Origin: Irpex lacteus
Lineage: Eukaryota; Basidiomycota; Agaricomycetes; Polyporales; Irpicaceae
Length of the DNA stretch: 64,000 bases
Direction of reading: 5' to 3'
Assembly (NCBI GenBank): GCA_001986395.2
Contig: MQVO02000019.1
Location: 434,001 to 498,000, forward strand
The translations under genes and the position numbers were made by a program. The notes beneath the pieces were generated by a model. It was not told where the DNA came from. It saw only the letters and a program-made list of their open reading frames with translations, and made no database searches. This document shows, in pieces, positions 12,901 through 24,800 of this stretch; the stretch's first letter is position 1, and the number at the start of each line of letters is the position of its first letter.

Positions 12901-13673
12901 GGCCTCTCTGGTCTGAGAGCGTACAATGTGGTCTTGCTCGCTGCTCGGCGTGCTTGGATATTGGCAATCTCCTCCTCCGAGAATCCCATCTCTGCTAAGG
13001 ACGCCGACCATGTCGGGGGTAATCCAGTGAACCTAAACTCGCTATCAATACACACGACAATCAGCTGTACGCACATACACTCACGCTTCGTCAACATGCA
13101 CGTTGTGCTATATTTACACGGTTAAATAAAGCCAGCACACGGTAATGGAGCAAAGAAGCTAACCTGGAAGTTCCATGGCCGTGAAATCCCAGGATCTTCA
13201 GCAGTATCTGACGGTGGTTCTGAGGAATGGGTGGACGTGGACGACGCGGACCTGGGTGTCTTGGGGCGTTTTCCTAGCGAAGCAAACTTGAAGAAACCCT
13301 TTCGTGAGCTTCCAGGGTCAGATATTGGCTCTGGTGATAGTATGGAACCAGATGACGGAGCTAGGGTTGTTCGACTTGCAGCAAAACTGGGCGCGTAGTT
13401 TATCATGTGGTAGGAAGACGTAGGCGAAGGACTGCGAGCACTGGACGCGTAGCCTGCAGACAAGGGCGTGGCAGATGCAGGGGTAGTAGGTCGCGTTTGA
13501 GACGGCGGCGAGAGCATAGGAGGCGGGGTCTGGTGTAGCGAAGCAAGCGAGTGGTTGGGAAGATAGTACGGGTCTTTTGGCGGCGGGGGCGGTGGCTTTG
13601 CGGCGCTGCCGCCAAACTTGAAGACCTTGAGAGTCGAGAAGCGCGAGTTCTGTCTGCTCGACGACGACGCCAT
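9970..13673 (-). CDS. Pak/Ste20-family protein kinase with CRIB domain and altered catalytic motifs
   Basis: Rho/Cdc42-GTPase-binding kinase of the STE20/PAK group, expected in polarity or MAPK signalling. A Ser/Pro-rich N-terminus (MASSSSRQNSRFSTLKVF) leads to a complete CRIB motif (ISRPWNFQ-HNVHVDEAEFRFTGLPP) near residue 180, built from three exons, the middle one only 23 bases. No PH domain is seen, so it is Pak1/Ste20-like rather than Cla4-like. About 550 low-complexity residues follow, then the kinase: AEGESGSVFAARV (glycine loop), EYVAIKQV (ATP lysine), LMKNLRHPNI, WISMELMD, GIAHRDVRSDNLL (catalytic loop), KLADFSNAV (DFG position), VIYWQAPEM and VDVWSLGATVWEMAQ. The last exon carries TPFIRNANDRSVVAELL and stops at 9970. 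Oddities: the HRD lysine is Arg, and DFG is DFS. Residues outside those motifs look constrained, so a working atypical kinase or a pseudokinase are both possible. Confidence 0.9.
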
Positions 13674-14711
13674 CGTTCTTGAAGGAGTGGTTGGTCGATG
13701 CGCTGCACGACCGAGGAGGAGGCAGCAGACAGAGGGAAATCCACCAAGCCCAGATTCACGATTGTTCGTTTACAACACTTTCCAGCTCCGCTTGACGGAT
13801 GGTAACAATAAACTAAACTGTTCAATTACAAATGTCTTACTAACGGCTAAACTCCTCTTCAACTTTACTTACTTTGGCATTGACCTTAATTACGCGGTGC
13901 CTAACAAGAAACAGCACGCGAAACGCAGACATATGTTTGATTCTGCTTTGATGTAGTCAAAACTTGAGGCTATGTCCTGTCAAACACACTGCTTTCTTAG
14001 GAAGTGGGCGGGCTGTTTGCAATGTTTACCACAGCTCTCTTTCATGTTGGGCGTGGCCTTTGCCTCCCCGTCCCCTCACCGTCACACGAGTGAGCTCCGA
14101 GTCTCCCGGGCTACTGCATAGGATTTTCAGGCGCACTGCATTCGTGTACCACCTCGTCATCCGGTGATTGGAGATTACTGACACTCTCTGATGCATCAGG
14201 CCTGCAGGCATGCTCAACTTGATGCGCCATAGCGTGGTCCGAACAGCACAATTCAACTGTGTTTCAAAATTGCCTCATAGGCGCGTATGGTACACTGTTA
14301 CCCGTCCCTTGTTCGAGTAGTTGTTCACACAGCTCCATAACACGTTCATAGGACATTGCCCAAGATGCTATGAGGACGCGGTTATCGCAGGTCTCACAGC
14401 AACAAGAAATTGCGTTCCCTAGGGACGAATTTCGGGGAAGGTCGCTCATGGGAATCGCAAGGCTAAAACGACTCCATCTCGTACGTTTTCCCAGAGGGCG
14501 CACACGATAGGAAGATCAAGAGCGGGGGTAATGTGTCTTTTGCATTAACTTTGGTCTTAGAGTACATTCTAGGGGCTTCGATACAAGAGATCCTGTAAGT
14601 GTATGCCACGTTTAAGTCCATCTCTCGAGGAATTCTGCATCAGAAGGGTATATGTGTGAACTGACCGGTACAAAAACAGGCTAGAATGTGATATGCTCGC
14701 CCACTTCTACG
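13674..14711. other. Intergenic region upstream of the Pak-like kinase
   Basis: Holds the promoter of the kinase (start at 13673) and the 3' end of the Zn2Cys6 gene (stop at 14712). I see no coding potential: the longest frames have no recognisable motif. Confidence 0.5.
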
Positions 14712-17700
14712 TCATGGAGCAGAGCTCTGCTGGCCAAAACTTCCACCACCAGGCGGGGGCTGAGTATTGAAGTTGGTGACGTAGGTTCCCCAGTCCTCGA
14801 AGCTGCGAATACAGACCCGTCGTTAGGATCAATAAGGAATATATCGACAACCATGCACAACCACTCACGCGAAGCCACTCGGAGCGGACGACCACATCGC
14901 CAGAGTGTCACTTTCCATAGCGTCAGCGGGAAGTTGACCCGGCTGTTGCTGCTGCAGGCTGGTCGGATCGATCGTCATGCCTCTCGGATCCACAGTCTGG
15001 CTTGAAGGTGTCGAGTCGACCGACGAGCCCTGCATGAACTCCCCTGAACGCGGTGCCATCGTGTTCACCGGTCCTGTCGTCATCTGCGGTTGCTGGTACT
15101 GCGCTGGTGCAAGCATACTAAGGAGTGCTTCCAAGGCGGGATCGATCGCCTGTCGCATCATGCTGCTATCTTCGACCATTTGCCTGCATATCTCGGCATG
15201 AACCGCATCGCACCTGCCTGCTAGGTTGTCCGCGGCCATGACACCCCACGGTGAAAGCGGACCTGTAGGTCCACTGCTTGGAGGGACAGCTTGTCCCTCA
15301 GCGAAAGGATGAAGTGGCATCCTTCCGAGATCCTGGCTGTATAACGGCAAGGAGAACGCCGGCTGCACACCAACAGGGGGCGTATTATTGTCTTGCTGTT
15401 GCTGTTGCTGTTGTTGTTGCTGCTGTTGACGATAGTTCTGTACCCGCTTTGTCCCTGCGAGCAGACGCTCGTCAAGGTGAGGGGATGGTTCTTGCGATGC
15501 TGGCGAAGGTTCTTCCTCGCGTGATCGTTTATGTTTGTTGGATTGGCATTGCGCAGGTAATGGTAGATCTCCGACGTTCGCCAAATCATGGAGGATGTCC
15601 CTGCAATACATGTCAACAATAGCTCGCTTATAGGCCAAGTCATGTGTCGCTCACCATATTCGTCCGGAACTGAACCATCTGAATAAAACTAAATCAACGA
15701 TCACGCTACGTGGCTCAAATAAGATCTGACGTACCGTGGCTCCATGGCCTTCACGATGTTCATCACCTTGTGTACTTCCTGCATCTCCCGCATCGACTCC
15801 GCGGACGTACTCGATTTCTTGTTACCCCAAATGTTGAGCAGGAGAACAATACCTGAGCTGAGAAGAGCGTACTGCTACGGTATCGTCAGTGTGTCCGAAT
15901 AATGTCCGAATATATGTAACCCACCTCATGCATATGAGAAGTAATATGATTGCGAGCCCAAGCCTCGTCCAAGACATGAATGCACGAACGGGCGGCGTTC
16001 GTGCAGATTGCCAATGACGGGAAAGACAGAGGAGATGGTTTACGAGGAGATGGTATGAATGGCCTGTGTACTACAATCTGGATAGTGTAGTACGCCGCGT
16101 AGAGGCATGCAGACTGGCAGAGGAAGATTTCGTCTTCCATCCTCGGGTTCCAGCGAACTGAATAAGAGAGTAAATCATATGTGACGTTTTAGCACTAAAC
16201 GAATACGCACGATGAGGCGGTAGGCTATCAATCCACTTGTTCAGTGCCGAGTCTATCTCAGCTACGATTCGTTGCTGCCAGTCTTCACCGACAAGGCCTA
16301 AGAGCGCCTTCGACTTGTTGATAGAATACTGTCGTGGAATATGAAGGTGAGCGAGTCGATAACGTCGAGATGGGGACTTACGATTGTACGAAGGGCGAAC
16401 GCATGTATTTGAGACAACCGTAACAAGCAGTTGAAAAATATAGCCTTTGAGGGCTTGTCCGGAGGTTGTTTGAAAGCTTGTTCGGGGTCAGGATGCACCC
16501 AATACTCGTCATCACAGACAATAGGCAGATCAACGTCGAAACTGAAACGATATTTCCATCAGCTACGCCATTTTCTTGCTGTACAGATGAGAACGCACTC
16601 TTCGTCTTGTATACCACACGGTCGACCGAGCACCGACGAATGTAGGCGATCGAGCTGTACTAATGCCCTACAAAGCTAAGATTAGTTATTAACATATAAC
16701 AAGGCGGACAATAATCACCAAAAGGCGCGTTTGCGGAGCTCCTCTTCAACAGTGGGTACTGGCCCGTACGCCTTTTTCCTGTGTACTCCCATACTTTGAG
16801 CCATTCGAAGCCCAAGTCCAGCACTATTCCACGGCATGCCTGGCGTCGGTGTCCCCCATCCATAGATAGCGGCGAGCTGTGCCCATAGACTAGTGAGAAT
16901 GACGACGTTATGGGAGATAATAAAACTACGCACATAGCACACCTGCAAATCATACAAGTTTGGTGGCAAAAATGACATCGCCAGCCTTGACCGCTGAACC
17001 TGAATAAACCACATCCATCCGGCCGAGTGCCATGTCTTCTCTGAGTCAGACTTGCCACTCTCGCGCTGACTAGCCGCCTCCTCTTCCAGTAGTACTCGCG
17101 GATCCTCGCTGAACCGGGCACCCAGAGCGCACACCATCATCACTACGGAGCCAAATCCAGGGTCGCGGAGGTGTAGGCCATCCTTTATACCTTGCACGAA
17201 TGTTGGGCGATGCAGGAGGGGGCAGTAGGTGTTGTAATGCAAGAAGTAAAGCGGAACGAGCTCCGCTATCAAGTCCGCAGGAGGGAAAGTGAAGTCGTAG
17301 TGCTCGTTCATTGCTTCGAGCACCCACTGTTGGACATAAACTTAGCGAGAAAGACGCGACGGTTTAACTGAACTTACCGAAACTTCCTGCCAGTATTCTA
17401 ACCGCCTGTTTGCGAGGAGCCTTGGCATGTTCAAAAATGTATCTGTTCGCGCTGAACTAGGAACCTCTTTACCCTTTCCCTTCCCATAATCGCTCGAGGA
17501 TGCAGAGGGCTGTTGGGGGTTAGGCTCGCCAGCCGATATGGTTGTCGGACCGCCCACTACATATTCCTGCTTGGACTCCAAAGCCGCTTGCAGAAACATC
17601 ATGCTGCTCGATTTCCCTAGGAAACTCTCGTGATGGATATGTAGATTTTCAAAGTTTTTGGCGAGATTGTTACGAGCGGAGATTTCGTCGTCCGATGGGT

Positions 17701-18373
17701 CGAATTCCGGCTCGAAGTCGTTCATATCCATGGCGGTGACTGGTGAGAGTGGTGACATGATAGACGATGGAGGTTGACTGGCGGGTGGTCGAGGACTTCC
17801 GCTGGCACTGCTCGGCTCCGCGAAGGGACTTGAGCCGGTTACGATGCGATTGAGGTCGTCGGATAATTCAGCATCGGGATAGAGAGCTCTATACTTGTTC
17901 AACAGTGTACGCATCTCCGACATCTGTGTTTCGAGGCTCTCCAGGTACCTCAACAGTGAAAGGGGTAAGGAAAATTAGCACAAAAAGAATATATGGACCC
18001 TTACCCCGAATCCGGTACTCGTTTCTGGGCTCAATATGAGGACATCTCATGCCACGAACTTACAGAAGCACTTACAGGGGCTGACTGAACATATGTGCAC
18101 TTGTACTTGAAAGTAATACAGTTTGTGCAGACGCCATTTGGCATCTGACCGCCATCGCCTGTGAAAGTTCAGAGGGGCGTCGGATTGATATACATCGGAC
18201 AAGCAAGTGCTTACAACGGACTATATACAAAAATCCATCGGTCAGCGGATGCATGTAATCAAAGCCGAGACCTTACCTTTCCTGCGCCGACACATATCGC
18301 AGGCACGCATACGCCTACGTTTCTTCCGTCCCTGAGAAAGCGTGATGGAGGCATCCTCCTCTGCGGAAGACAT
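14712..18373 (-). CDS. Zn2Cys6 fungal-specific transcription factor with polyglutamine tract
   Basis: Nuclear DNA-binding regulator. Exon 1 encodes MSSAEEDASITLSQ, a basic run GRKKRRRMRA and the first zinc-cluster cysteines CDMCRRRK. A 6-base micro-exon and the next exon complete it as VRCDGGQMPNGVCTNCITFKYKC. A linker exon (QKRVPDSG) and coiled-coil start (YLESLETQMSEMRTLLNKY) follow, as in the Gal4-type layout. The regulatory fungal_trans domain (PF04082 type) has ELVPLYFLHYNTYCPLLHRP, VMMVCALGARFSEDP, YGWGTPTPGMPWNSAGLGLR and AQSMGVHRKKAYG. The C-terminus contains a run of about 12 Gln and acidic, Pro-rich stretches likely to activate. The final exon ends with an acidic-aromatic motif (FEDWGTYVTNF) and GGGSFGQQSSAP; without it the reading would stop early at 14865. 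The target genes cannot be read from sequence. Confidence 0.9.
15393..15428 (-). repeat. CAG/CAA trinucleotide run encoding polyglutamine
   Basis: Imperfect CTG/TTG triplets on the plus strand encode about 12 glutamines within the transcription factor. Interruption by CAA codons should limit slippage. Such runs often vary in length between strains. Confidence 0.85.
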
Positions 18374-18890
18374 TGCAATTACAGAGTAGGCTGAGTTACG
18401 AGGGGCGCGGATAGACGACTTGACGGTTATTGGTCAACCAAGTATAATATATGGCCATGCGCACTCCTAAGCACTTACGAATCATTCTCGGCACCGGACT
18501 AAAGCGCGCGTCGGCCTCCGACAAAGGGCTGTATAACTGCGGAGACTGCGGCTGCTGTTGTATTCGTGGCCACACAATTTTTCAAACATGAATTTGGACA
18601 GTTGAGGCGTTGACCAGAATCTTCAAGGACTTTCTCTGGGCACTAATCTAACGGAGTTGGAACCGCGTGGCGTTTCGGCATGGCTGGCTGACCATATACA
18701 GTGTGCCATCACTGGCGGACTTCTAATTCCTTCCCGTCTCTCCCTTGCAGGAAGATTCAGGATCACTCGAACTCCTTCGAGAGAGTCCTACGATAGTCGG
18801 TAACATGATGTTGGTTAATTACAAGCAACGCAATTCAGACGGCAATGCACTATCGGAACCGTGGTGCTAGAGTCATACACACGTAGTCCA
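18374..18890. other. Promoter region of the Zn2Cys6 gene and 3' flank of UTP10
   Basis: Both neighbours are on the minus strand. No gene is supported. The region should contain the Zn2Cys6 promoter just above 18373 and the UTP10 terminator just below 18891. Confidence 0.5.
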
Positions 18891-21800
18891 TCAGACGTCG
18901 ATACGGCCGGCAATGCTTTCGACAGCATTTTTGAGGCGATGGGCTTCGCGAACTACGCTGTCGTTGTCGTCTTCGGCGCACTCAGCCACAAAGGTTGCCG
19001 TTTCAGGTGCGAAGCCTGTCGTGCGCGATCAGTTTTGTTATGAAAGAACAGCATCCATAAACTGCGGAGAACTCACCGATCAACTTTCCTCCGTGTGCTT
19101 GCCATAAAGCCTCGCTACAAGACAACGCATAGATGCGCACACGGGCATCGTCAGAACGAGTGTGCATGAGAACTTCCAGGTTCAAAGATTTGAGCGTCGA
19201 TGGATCATTGATAACTTCCGCCAACGCGACCAAGCACTCTCGCAGCGAATCGCGTAGTTCAGACGAGCTCGGCGACAGACTGATAGGTATCTGAGTCACG
19301 ACGGGAGCAACCAATTGGCGCAGCTTGTCTTCTCTCCAGAATGCTGTATGACCCGGTTTATTAAACTTCGATATGATATGAATGTATAAAGAACCAACCT
19401 CCTTCGTCGTGAGAACACGATTTACGCAACGTCTCAATCACTGCGGACCACAAAGCGACGTCAGACACCCCCTTCTTGAATTCGTTAAGAAGGTCGACTA
19501 AAGGTGGCAGCAAGAATGCCATGTAGGGAGTCATCAAGGACTGAAGGAACGGTCGAGTGAGTCAGTGTGAGCATAGCCGAAGATTTACGATGGCGAACCT
19601 TGAAGTAGTCGAGCAAAGCATCGTAAAGATGCAATAGAACGAGCTTCCTGCCTTCATTCGCATCTAGAGCGACAATCAGCGCACTTTACTGCTTTGATAT
19701 TTCCGAAGCTTACCGGAGCTGGTGAAAGCCCAATCAAATAGCTTGCGGAATAATGGCTTGAAGGTAGCTTCGTTGAGCTTGACAACGATTTCTACAAACG
19801 TGGAGATTGCATCGCCTTCTACCTATGATGCACCATATTCAGCTGCGGATTACATTTTATACTCTGGAATGGCACGACTAACCACCGATCGTATCTCTGT
19901 GTTCGATGCGCACAGCTGGAAAATCTCAAGGAACGTCTTGAGCAAGGTACGCAGGTACTCAGGCAGTGCACCGCGATCGGTATGCTGTATTGCCCGGCGC
20001 AGCACAAAGAGATATCCAGAGATCTTCCGTGGCTCAGGCTGGGGAAACCTTAGATCCTTGACGTTCCCCATGGGCGAATTACGTACCTGATCGGCGCCCA
20101 AGCGCGCCCATAGATCACACATTGTGGGCAGCAGAACCTTCGTGGGAGCACGCTTGGCAAGAGTCTTGACGAAAGTCGACAGTGGTGTCTGACTTCCAGC
20201 CTCGTGTTGCTCGAGGTAAAGCTCAACAATGAGAAGGAAGTCCCCACTGCTCCAGAAGCTAGGGATAGTGGTCAATAGAGCATGCAGCACGGTTATAGCT
20301 TCCGGCTGTGCGTGTTTTTCTTCCTCGCTGAGGATGCTTGCACATTCCTTCACGATATCCTTGAAGTACGGAATCATACGAGGACCAAGCTTTCGACTGT
20401 GATCACAAAGTCAACACCGAAAAGAGGGAACTAGCCTGCGATGACGTACATCAAGGTCGACAGAACATGCAAAACTGCGGGTATTGTCTTCCGCTGCTGT
20501 GCGGCGCCTATGACGAGAGGAACTGTGGTTGTCAAGGAGTGTTCTTCGCCAGCGCTCATGGTTTCCGTAAGGGCCTCCAGTGCACGCAAAGCTGCTTGCA
20601 GAAGGCTGTCGTTCGCAGACGGCAAAAGTTTCTTGACGTTCTCCACCAATTTGACAATGGTGGCGCGCAGTTCTTGTCTCACCTTCTCGGAAATGTTCCC
20701 AATCTGGTCTGCGAGGACGTCAAATGCAGCTTTCTGAATCTGCGTGATCAAATGAACATCAAACAGTATACAATTTTGTTATTGTGCGATGCACATACCT
20801 GCGGCTGCCCAGACTCTACGACTGCAAGAACTCCGTGTACGAAGTCCTTGGCCGACATGATCTTGAGGGTGTCCGACACTGCGCCGTGTGCTATACTAGC
20901 AAGCTGGTCCATTGAAGCCTGTGCAAGGGCGTCCTTCTTGGCCACTGCGAGATCTAGCAGTAAGGAAAGAATCGTGGCAGTCGAATCCGATCCAGGAGAC
21001 GACGCAGTGGACATTTGCTGCAGGCCGAGAGACACGAAGGTGACGATGGCTTGCGCTTGCCTTCTTGGCAAGTGTGAAGATGAACCACGTTCATCATCGA
21101 TTCTGTTGATAAGGAAGTGTTAACATACGAGACTAGCCAAGCAACAGCATCGAACATACGGAGAAGGCTCTAGGAAGGTTTTTTCGGTGGGCGCAAGTTG
21201 AAGGTCTGACTCGATCAATCGAAGAGACTCTTGCAACATCTCTACGAATGCCTGGAGACAGATGAGTGCATTGCAGAGCATTATCGATGAAGTAACATAC
21301 TGCGGTTTGTGTTGCACTATCGAAACGCGCTAACACGCTGAGTGCGAGCGAGAAGGATACAGCGACCTCCTCCAGATTCTGCCGCACCACCTTGTTGGAC
21401 ATCTTGTCTACGAGGAGGAGCAAAACAGCAGAAAGGAAATCGCTGGGTCCCAGTACCTCAACGAGGTGCGTGAAGAAACTATTTCTAAATCAGCATAATT
21501 ATCAGCGGAGGCACTGGCAAACGAACCTGATCCTTCTGTGCCGTGGAATGTGGTTGAAGGCGTCTGTGAATATGCGAAGGAACATGCGAGAAGCTATATG
21601 CAAATCAAGCTTCTTTGTATGCTTGGCCTTCAGTGATGTAGTCATAACGGGTACAATGCTGTCAATCGTCTTAAATAGGAGAACAGAAGTCGTCAGTCGA
21701 CGTTCCATGATAGAAGAGTATATAGCTTCAGACCTTTCTGACGACGTTGAAACTGTAAGAATCATCACGATGGAAGACGTTCGATCCCATGAACGTGAAA

Positions 21801-24800
21801 ACAGGCATCACAGTCTGTAGCACGGCTTCTGGCACCAGCTTGGCGAGGCTGGCTATAAGCAGTAGTGCTTGATTGAACGTTTGCGGGTTCTCTGAGACTG
21901 TGTTACGCGACGATCAGTAACAGAGGCTGGGTCAATAGCGAAGGCTAAATTTACCTCGTATCAACTCGACAAGGGTGTCAATCCTGGCTGTCTGCAGGCT
22001 CTTTCCACTCTCAACCTAATTGACGTCAGTAAACACAGCTAGACAGTAGAGCAACAGAATAACAAACAGGTATATTGGTCACGACATTGTCTATAGCAGA
22101 CAGTATCAGCTGTTCCACGTACGTCTTATCCGCAGGCGTGGCGGCCCCATCACAGATCGTTTTGTTCAGGGTATCCAGCAATACGGTCACAAGGTCAGGA
22201 GAGCCCGGAAGTGGTTTAGCACCCAGAACTTCGACCAGGACCGTTAACGAAGAGTAATCGTGACTTTCGGCGCCACTGCGAGAGATGGTCAGCATAGATA
22301 GCTCATTCGTTACCTGTAAAACTCACCTTTCCACTCTAGCACGTTTCGCAGCACGTTGCGATTCGTCACCACCTGCTGGTTGTAAAGCGGAAAGCAAGTG
22401 GCTGATCACAGCAGCCTCGGTTATCAGAGTGATTAGAAGGGCCTTGCACTCAGCAGCCTGCTTCATATCTGAGTATCTAGTCACAAATATTGACGAGGGG
22501 CACTTACGATTTCTGGGCTTTGCTGTGCCAACTCCAACAAGATCCTACAAACCTCTACCTTCCGATCAAGGCGAAGCTTGACGAACAAACCAGAGCTCAA
22601 TGCACCAGTAACAGCGGACCGCGCCGTACTGGACACTCCTACGTAACAAGTCAGGCATGTGTAGATGATGTCACTAGGTATGCAACGAACCTTGCATGAA
22701 CACGAAACGTAAGACTTTCGTGTACGTCTCCCACGAGGAATCCTTTGCATCGTTCAAGCTAGTGCCCAGTGTCTCGTCTGCAGACGCAAGCAACAACGCC
22801 AGTACCTCGTCGCCGAGAGCGGACGCCGTACCACTGACAGCAGCATCGATTGCAGGCTTGAGAGTACGGAACTTAACCACGTTGCGTATACCCTGGGTAG
22901 TTTTCAAGACGACGAGCTGTATTGCGGGGAGCGAGCTCGCCGTTACGTGTGACAGAAGATAGCAAAGCACGCGTTGCTTGAATCTATCATGAGAACAACC
23001 ATTAGCTTTTAGCGAAAATTGACCCTGTTAGAAGACTCACGCTGCATCTTTCTTGCCATCCGCCTTCAGCGGCGCAAGAAGATCTTGATGCAAATTCGCA
23101 AGATAGCTCGGATCGTTCTGGATATGCTGTCTCGAGTGCTGAAGCGCTTGGATGTATCTGCAGAAATCAGGCCAGTCGAGGTACTGAAGGTGAACTACAA
23201 GAAAATAAAGAGATGGATAAGTTATTTAAGAGATGCTGATATGAAAATAATTTCTTACCCGACGCGGAACCATATATGGCATCAAAACCGTACACGGAAA
23301 TAGGCTTCTGCGCCTGTGAGAGTCTGAGAAGCACCATCACAGCCTCGACTGCAGCGTCGCGCACACGTCGATCACCATCTGACATCGCTACTAGCAACGC
23401 AGGCACAATCACCTGGAAGTCGACGAATCGCTGAGTGGAGAAATGTGCCTCCAAGTATGCGGCGGCATGACGAAGAGCAGCATAACGCGTGGTGCCCGCG
23501 GAGGTGGCGTCAAGCCAGATGCCCGTTAAGAACTTCAGTACGTCGTCTCCGAGACTGCTGACCAGTGTCCGAATGATGTGAGCTGATACGACGGGGAGTG
23601 AGGCGGTCGAATTGCCCAAAGCGTATAAGGAGCGAGTGAGCTGGACATAACGCTCGGTAGGGGTTGTCTAAGGTTTGAAATGAGTGCTCGCGAACATTAT
23701 CATCAATGCAAATGATTGAAGCTTACTGGAGAGAGGCAGGGAGACAACCAGTCGATGGCCATGCCGCTCTCAGGCCTTCTCACACCGGCCATAGCCGTCA
23801 CCAATGCAACTTGCAAACGATGGAGCGTACCACGCTTAGTCGGTTTCAGCACCACCGCCGTAGCCAGACTAAGATCATGCAAGAACTAGATTTGACGCAA
23901 GGAGAAGTCAGTCGATCTGAGTTTTGCAGCGTGTGGCTAGTTACAACAGTACGTACAACTTGCAGGTTGTTTGTACCCCTCATAAAGTCGTCTATGCCCT
24001 CCAGCGTGGTAAGCTGCATGGCCTTCAGGATATCATCCGCCACTTCCACTTGGCGAGAGCGGGAAACACGGTTGAGCAAAGCGCGGCAAATGAGGTATGC
24101 GAGACCCTTTGAGTGAGCGTTGGTGCTCTCCAGCTGGCCCAGGAGGAACCGGAAGTGATCGTCGAACGACGAAGAGCTGAAGATGTTCTCTGCATTCAAA
24201 TTCAGGTCAGTTGGGCATGATATTGGGCATATAGATACATACCAGCAATCTTCGACGCCAAAGCAATATTCACGTCTGCCATGGTCTTCGTAGCATCGTA
24301 CGAGCTCCCAACCTCCTCCTCGGTGGGCTGCTGATCTCCCTTCGCCTTCGCCTCCTCCCATCTGACAGCCTCCACACACCCCGCAATAAACTCGTGGTGT
24401 GAGATGGTGCTTCCAACCGCTTGTCCCTCCTTCTCACTAGCTTCGATAACCTCCCACACAAGAGCCACACTCTTCTGGCGGGGCTTAGAAAAGAGAAGGT
24501 GTGGGAAGAGGATTTCGTGGATCATCCGGTTCTTGAGACCGTGAACCTCGGTGTCTTCTGACCCATGAAGAGAAGGATAGAAGTGATTTATCAGGAAGCT
24601 CAAGTGGGACCGGAGAAGCGCCCTGCTTGGAGCAGTAGAGGACGAGCTTAGTACTTGCGCAACTTGGCCAACGTATCCTTCCTTGTCGGTCTTCAGAATG
24701 TTGAGCAGCTCTACTGGATGGGAGTACAAGGCTTCTACAACGGAGGCGTTGGCATCTTGAAGGCGAGCGAGGAGCCCTGAATGAATAGCCGTCTAGGAAG

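Noticed and set aside
20467..21123. 218-codon plus-strand open frame
   Set aside because: Antisense shadow of UTP10 exons; no recognisable protein, while the minus strand encodes conserved HEAT repeats.
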